A stretch of DNA of 64,000 nt. It comes from JAAXHB01 sp965214945 (lineage in GTDB: Bacteria; Actinomycetota; Acidimicrobiia; Acidimicrobiales; Aldehydirespiratoraceae). The notes under the pieces were generated by a model, which was given only the letters and a program-made list of their open reading frames with translations, was not told the origin of the DNA and searched no databases. The stretch is taken from the NCBI GenBank assembly GCA_965214945.1, contig OZ244029.1, forward strand, positions 992,001 through 1,056,000, in the 5' to 3' direction. The translations under genes were made by a program, and so were the position numbers. This document shows, piece after piece, positions 60,567 to 64,000 of this stretch (positions are counted from its first letter, which is position 1; each line of letters opens with the position of its first letter).

Positions 60567-61160
60567 TCAGGCTTGGAGGAGAGCTATCACCTTCTTGCGG
60601 ACCTCTGCGACCCCGGTGCCCTTGACCGAACTCGCCCACAGCACTTGGCCGCGATCCGCTCCCAGCCCTGCGGCTAGTTCGGCCTGACGCTTGGCGCGGC
60701 GCGAGGGTCGCACTTTGTCGGCCTTGGTTGCGACGTAGCTCACGGGCAGACCGATGCTGTCGAGCCATTGCGCGGTTTGGCGGTCGAGCGCAGTGGGTCC
60801 GATCTTGCCGTCGATCAGGTGCAGCACACCCCGGAGCGGTTCGCGCTCCATCAAATAACGCTCCGCCATGACGGCCCAGCGGCGCTGCTCGGCCTTAGAC
60901 GCCTTGGCGTAGCCGTAGCCGGGCAGGTCCATCAGCCAGCGCCGCGATCCCTCATCGCCCAGCTCGAACGCGTTGAGCAGCCGCGTGGCGCCGGGTGTCT
61001 TGGAGGTCCGGGCCAGTCGCCTCCGCTGAGCCAGCGCGTTGATGAGCGACGACTTGCCCACGTTCGACCGGCCCACCAAGGCCATCTCGGCTTCGACAGG
61101 CGGCAGCTCCCCGACCCCGGAGAACGACGAGACGAACCTCAGCGCCAGCCGGCCGGCCAT
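60567..61160 (-). CDS. engB: Ribosome biogenesis GTPase YsxC/EngB
   Basis: GTP-binding protein of 197 residues needed for 50S ribosomal subunit assembly. G1 GRSNVGKS (30-37), switch II DLPGYGYAKA (78-87) and G4 TKADK are present, in the order and spacing of the TrmE-Era-EngA-YihA-Septin class; the TPGATR switch I (55-60) confirms EngB. A housekeeping gene, marking the border of the catabolic region. Confidence 0.95.
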   Translation of the reverse strand: MAGRLALRFVSSFSGVGELPPVEAEMALVGRSNVGKSSLINALAQRRRLARTSKTPGATRLLNAFELGDEGSRRWLMDLPGYGYAKASKAEQRRWAVMAERYLMEREPLRGVLHLIDGKIGPTALDRQTAQWLDSIGLPVSYVATKADKVRPSRRAKRQAELAAGLGADRGQVLWASSVKGTGVAEVRKKVIALLQA

Positions 61161-61345
61161 TAGAGCAGGCTACGCCGAGGTCGTGCGACAGGCGCGGCGT
61201 CCGTCGGGATCAGCGCAGCGCATGAGGGTACCGTCGGGGGAGAGGAGAAGAGGGGTAGCGGTGCCGGCGACGACGAGTCGTCGGATCAGCGCAGCGGACC
61301 CAGAGCAGCCGTGGGCTGTGAAGTCTCCGGTGTTGGGTCCAGATG

Positions 61346-62296
61346 TCAGGAGAGCCAGTCTGCGATGGCCGCGGCCACTGCGGGCCCTTGGTCTTCTTGG
61401 ATGAAGTGCCCTGCCGGCTCGAACTGGGCGTGCGGCTGACCCGCGGCTCCAGGGATGCGCTCGGAGAGGGCAGACTGCAGACCGCCCAGAACCGGGTCGC
61501 CGGGCGCCCAAAGGGTGAGCACAGGTTTCGTCCAGCGTTCCAGCACCGCCCACGCGGCCTTGTTGTCCGGCACGGCCGGATCGTCGGGCGACACTGGCAC
61601 CAGTAGGGGGAACTGGCGGGCGCCGGCCATGTAGCGCTCGTCGGGGAACGGCGCGCGGTATGCGTCCTTGACAGACTCGCTGAGCTTGGTGGCCGCGGTG
61701 TTGCCGACCAGCCGACCGCAGTCGATGAAGTCCAGCTCCTGGCTGAGCCGCCGCCAGAAGTCGAACCCGGCGCCGGGGGAGGTGCCCTCGGGCAGGGCGG
61801 TGTTGGCCAGGATCAGCCGGTCGAACATGTCCGGATGCTCAGCCGCGAGGCGCAGCCCGATCAGCCCGCCCCAGTCCTGGCCGAACAGGTGCAGAGGGGC
61901 GGCGCCCCGGTCGGCGGAGGTGGCCTCAACGAAGCGTCTCACCCATTCGACGTGGCCCGCATAAGTGTAGGACGAGCGCTCGACGGGCTTGTCGGAGCGA
62001 CCGAAGCCGATCAGGTCGGGCACAACCACCCGGTGGCCGGCCTCGACGAGCACGGGCATCATCCGCCTGTACAGGTATCCCCAGGTCGGCTCGCCGTGTA
62101 GCAGCAGGATCGTCGCCGCGGCGGCGTCGGGCTCGGTGGCCCGCGACGGGCTGTCTACGACATAGGACATGCGCAGCCCGTCGATGTCGACGTAGCTGGG
62201 TTCGTAAGGAAAATCTGCTACGGCAGCGAAGCGCTCGTCAGGCGTGCGCAGGTAGGACACGCCGCCGGGCGCAGTGCGGATCTCGGTCTCGGTCAT
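61346..62296 (-). CDS. Haloalkane dehalogenase-like alpha/beta hydrolase
   Basis: Hydrolase of 316 residues. HGEPTWGYLYRRM (67-79), nucleophile Asp141 followed by Trp142 (GQDWGG), probable acid Asp267 (APGDPV) and His297 (AGHFIQED) match DhlA-type haloalkane dehalogenases, including the halide-binding Trp. It would hydrolyse a carbon-halogen bond, although DWGG-type epoxide hydrolases and promiscuous homologues exist. ATG 62296 overlaps the stop of the upstream amidohydrolase (ATGA), so the two are co-expressed. A longer frame upstream is antisense coincidence. Confidence 0.88.
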   Translation of the reverse strand: MTETEIRTAPGGVSYLRTPDERFAAVADFPYEPSYVDIDGLRMSYVVDSPSRATEPDAAAATILLLHGEPTWGYLYRRMMPVLVEAGHRVVVPDLIGFGRSDKPVERSSYTYAGHVEWVRRFVEATSADRGAAPLHLFGQDWGGLIGLRLAAEHPDMFDRLILANTALPEGTSPGAGFDFWRRLSQELDFIDCGRLVGNTAATKLSESVKDAYRAPFPDERYMAGARQFPLLVPVSPDDPAVPDNKAAWAVLERWTKPVLTLWAPGDPVLGGLQSALSERIPGAAGQPHAQFEPAGHFIQEDQGPAVAAAIADWLS

Positions 62297-63714
62297 CGTT
62301 TGACGGTAACGCCGTTCACCCACACCCGGCTGATGTCGTCTGGGCTGGCCAGGCGCACGATCTTCTCGAAGATGCGGGCCTCGTCGTCGAGGTCGTCCCA
62401 AAGTCGCATCGCGGTCCCCGGCCGGGTCGTGTCCACCGCTATGGCGTCGAAGCAGTACCCCGGCTCGAACCGCCCGACAGGTAGGCCGACCACCTCCGCG
62501 CCCCCTGCTGTGGCCATCCAGAACGCCGTGGTGGTATCGATGCGTGATCCCGGCACGCCGCGGCGCTCCGGCGCCAGTGCCGGGCTGACGCCGTCTTCGA
62601 GCAGGCGCGACACGGTCACTGCCTGATGACACTGGCCGAGTATGCTCGGGGTCGCGCCGCCAGATATGTCGGTGCCGAGCCCCGCCCGCACACGGGCTTC
62701 GATCAGCCGTCGCACCGGCAGGACGGCGTTGGCGAAGTAGGCGTTCGAAAGCGGGCAGTGGGCCACGCCTGCGCGGTGCGAAGCGATCAGGTCCATGTCG
62801 TCGCGGGTGACATGATCGGCGTGTGCCAGCACCGTGTGCTCTCGCAGCAGCCCGAGGCCTTCCAAGGCGGCTGTGTCTGTGGTTGAGAAGCGTTCGAGCG
62901 AGTATGCGTGCTGCCAGTCCGATTCCGAGCAATGCGTCTGCACTCTCACCCCGGTGGCCGCGGCCAGCTCACCGAGGCCTTCGAGCAGGCCGTCGGTACA
63001 CGCGGGAGTGAACCGCGGCGTGATCACCGGAGCCACCAGCGGGCTGCCTATCGCGGCAATCTCCCGCACCGACTCGGCCGACGCGTCCACGCCGGCAGAA
63101 GCCGAGCAGTCGCGGTACCACTCCGGAGTGCCCTCAGGATGGTCCATCGCCACCCGGCCGACCAGGGCTCGCTGGCCGTGGCGGACGCAGGCGGAGGCCA
63201 GCGCCGTTGTGGCTTCGAGATGGTTCGACGAGAAGTACACGGCCGTGGTGGTGCCGTGTGCCAGCAGAGCGGGCACGAGATCGTTCCAGATGGCCGTTGC
63301 GAAACCGACATCGGCATAACGGGCCTCCAGAGGGAACGTGTAGTCGAACAACCAGCGCTCCAAAGGAAGATCGAGGCCGGTGCCGAGCTGCGGCCACTGC
63401 GGGGCATGGACGTGAAGGTCGATGAGGCCGGGCAGCAAGAATACCCCCGGATCGAGCACCACCGTCTCGTCTGCTTCAGTCAGCGCCCGCTCGGCAGCAG
63501 CGGCCCCGCCCGCTCTGTCTGCCCGGTCGTGGACCGCGGTGATGACCCCCTCGTCGTCCACCTCGACGACCGCCTCGGCCACCTCGAGCCGGTCGTGTGC
63601 CGGCGTTTGCATCACCACGCCGGACACGGCCAAGCTCACGCCACCACGCCTACTGCGGGAGAATCCTTGCTCGCCGATCACCTTGGACGAAATGTGAGAC
63701 AAGGCCACCTCCAA
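62293..63714 (-). CDS. Guanine-deaminase-like amidohydrolase
   Basis: Metal-dependent deaminase of up to 473 residues. LLPGLIDLHVHAPQWPQLG holds the first two metal His and the HAPQ motif typical of guanine deaminase; HCSESDWQ, VLAHADHV and LGTDISGG provide the remaining ligands. It probably hydrolyses guanine or a related heterocycle to the oxo form with release of ammonia. The first 25 residues (with VIGEQGFS) repeat the end of the upstream pcm gene (LIGEHGFS), so the real start is more likely GTG 63639 (SLAVSGVVMQTP), giving 448 residues. Confidence 0.87.
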   Translation of the reverse strand: MEVALSHISSKVIGEQGFSRSRRGGVSLAVSGVVMQTPAHDRLEVAEAVVEVDDEGVITAVHDRADRAGGAAAAERALTEADETVVLDPGVFLLPGLIDLHVHAPQWPQLGTGLDLPLERWLFDYTFPLEARYADVGFATAIWNDLVPALLAHGTTTAVYFSSNHLEATTALASACVRHGQRALVGRVAMDHPEGTPEWYRDCSASAGVDASAESVREIAAIGSPLVAPVITPRFTPACTDGLLEGLGELAAATGVRVQTHCSESDWQHAYSLERFSTTDTAALEGLGLLREHTVLAHADHVTRDDMDLIASHRAGVAHCPLSNAYFANAVLPVRRLIEARVRAGLGTDISGGATPSILGQCHQAVTVSRLLEDGVSPALAPERRGVPGSRIDTTTAFWMATAGGAEVVGLPVGRFEPGYCFDAIAVDTTRPGTAMRLWDDLDDEARIFEKIVRLASPDDISRVWVNGVTVKR

Positions 63715-63720
63715 AGGACG

Positions 63721-64000
63721 CTAAATTAAGGAGAATCCGTGCTCGCCGATCAGGGGCACGAAACGCACCGGCATCAGCCGTTCCTCAACTACCGCCTCGG
63801 CAGACCAGGGCGTGTGCTGCAGGTCGGCGCTGCGGGTGTAGCGCATCAGATGCTGGCTGCGGTGCCGCCTGCCGACTGGCATCACCAGCCGGCCCCCCGG
63901 CGTGAGCTGCTCAATCAACGGCTGCGGAGGCGCCGGACCGGCCGCAGTGACAACGATGGCGTCATAGGGCGCCGTCTCAGGCCAACCGAGTGTGCCGTCG
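63721..64000 (-). CDS. pcm: Protein-L-isoaspartate O-methyltransferase, C-terminal part
   Basis: SAM-dependent repair methyltransferase, cut by the window end; 92 codons plus the stop are visible. DGTLGWPETAPYDAIVVTAAGP, then PQPLIEQLTPGGRLVMPVG and VRFVPLIGEHG are the conserved C-terminal segments of PCMT, which methylates isoaspartyl residues in damaged proteins. The end (GGAGAATCCGTGCTCGCC region on the plus strand) is repeated at 63658 inside the 5' part of the neighbouring gene. Confidence 0.88.
   Translation of the reverse strand, partial: DGTLGWPETAPYDAIVVTAAGPAPPQPLIEQLTPGGRLVMPVGRRHRSQHLMRYTRSADLQHTPWSAEAVVEERLMPVRFVPLIGEHGFSLI

Noticed and set aside
61346..62296. Pheophytinase belonging to the tetrapyrrole hypothesis
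   Set aside because: The nucleophile is Asp in DWGG with a neighbouring Trp, as in haloalkane dehalogenases; pheophytinase uses a Ser. The gene is also far from the regulon and has no operator copy.
61346..62932. A 528-residue protein starting at 62932
   Set aside because: The upstream part runs antisense-frame through the well-supported deaminase gene; the dehalogenase starts at ATG 62296.

Overview
The window is GC-rich actinobacterial DNA, most likely from an Acidimicrobiia-like lineage. This is inferred from GTG/TTG starts, ABC lipoproteins of the ACGDDD type, a TTTTTEAP cell-surface stalk and LivHMG-type fusion permeases; no marker gene settles it. It is almost entirely catabolic: three ABC uptake systems, two IclR and two LacI regulators, CoA-transferases, acyl-CoA dehydrogenases, amidases, lyases and a Rieske oxygenase, with a housekeeping end (engB, pcm).

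Layout. 1-14984: a LacI-headed island with an HpsN-like dehydrogenase, SDRs, a bicupin, a MalFGK-type ABC importer, three paralogous double-NTF2 (SnoaL-like) proteins and a MetE-like zinc methyltransferase. 15001-22068: a Dpp-type importer with a fused permease-ATPase and its own LacI regulator, behind a promoter carrying a 31-bp perfect palindrome that looks like a tandem LacI operator. 22074-24544: acyl-CoA dehydrogenase and nitronate-monooxygenase-like flavoprotein. 24651-49419: the most striking part (below). 49505-58650: CoA-transferase, acyl-CoA dehydrogenase and a branched-chain-type importer built from two large fusion proteins. 58684-64000: AAA/DUF4143 ATPase, a perfect 33-bp tandem array, engB, a haloalkane-dehalogenase-like hydrolase, a guanine-deaminase-like amidohydrolase and the end of pcm.

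Core observation. Between 24.6 and 33.7 kb lie an SDR resembling plant chlorophyll b reductase (NOL/NYC1), an alpha/beta hydrolase with chlorophyllase-like layout, a Rieske oxygenase (the class of pheophorbide a oxygenase) and two proteins resembling red chlorophyll catabolite reductase (RCCR) that flank the Rieske gene in one operon, plus several beta-barrel-like proteins of unknown function. From 34 to 48.7 kb follow enzymes suited to opening lactams/imides and breaking branched C5-C7 diacids: HyuA/HyuB, cyclase-family hydrolase, isochorismatase-family amidase, maleate isomerase-like enzyme, PrpD, CaiB, CitE-like and HMG-CoA-lyase-like enzymes. Five copies of one 26-bp three-half-site motif (GTTCCG-5-CGGAAC-3-GTTCCG), at 26922, 33726, 37360, 45852 and 48632, sit in front of nearly all these transcription units, and an IclR gene lies beside the third. 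I infer an IclR-controlled regulon for breakdown of a tetrapyrrole, possibly chlorophyll, resembling the plant PAO/phyllobilin route. The homologies come from reading and memory, not from a search.

Other features: HyuA has a one-base frameshift; many gene junctions carry short direct duplications spanning stop or start codons; GC-rich perfect hairpins separate the binding-protein gene from the permease gene in two importers.
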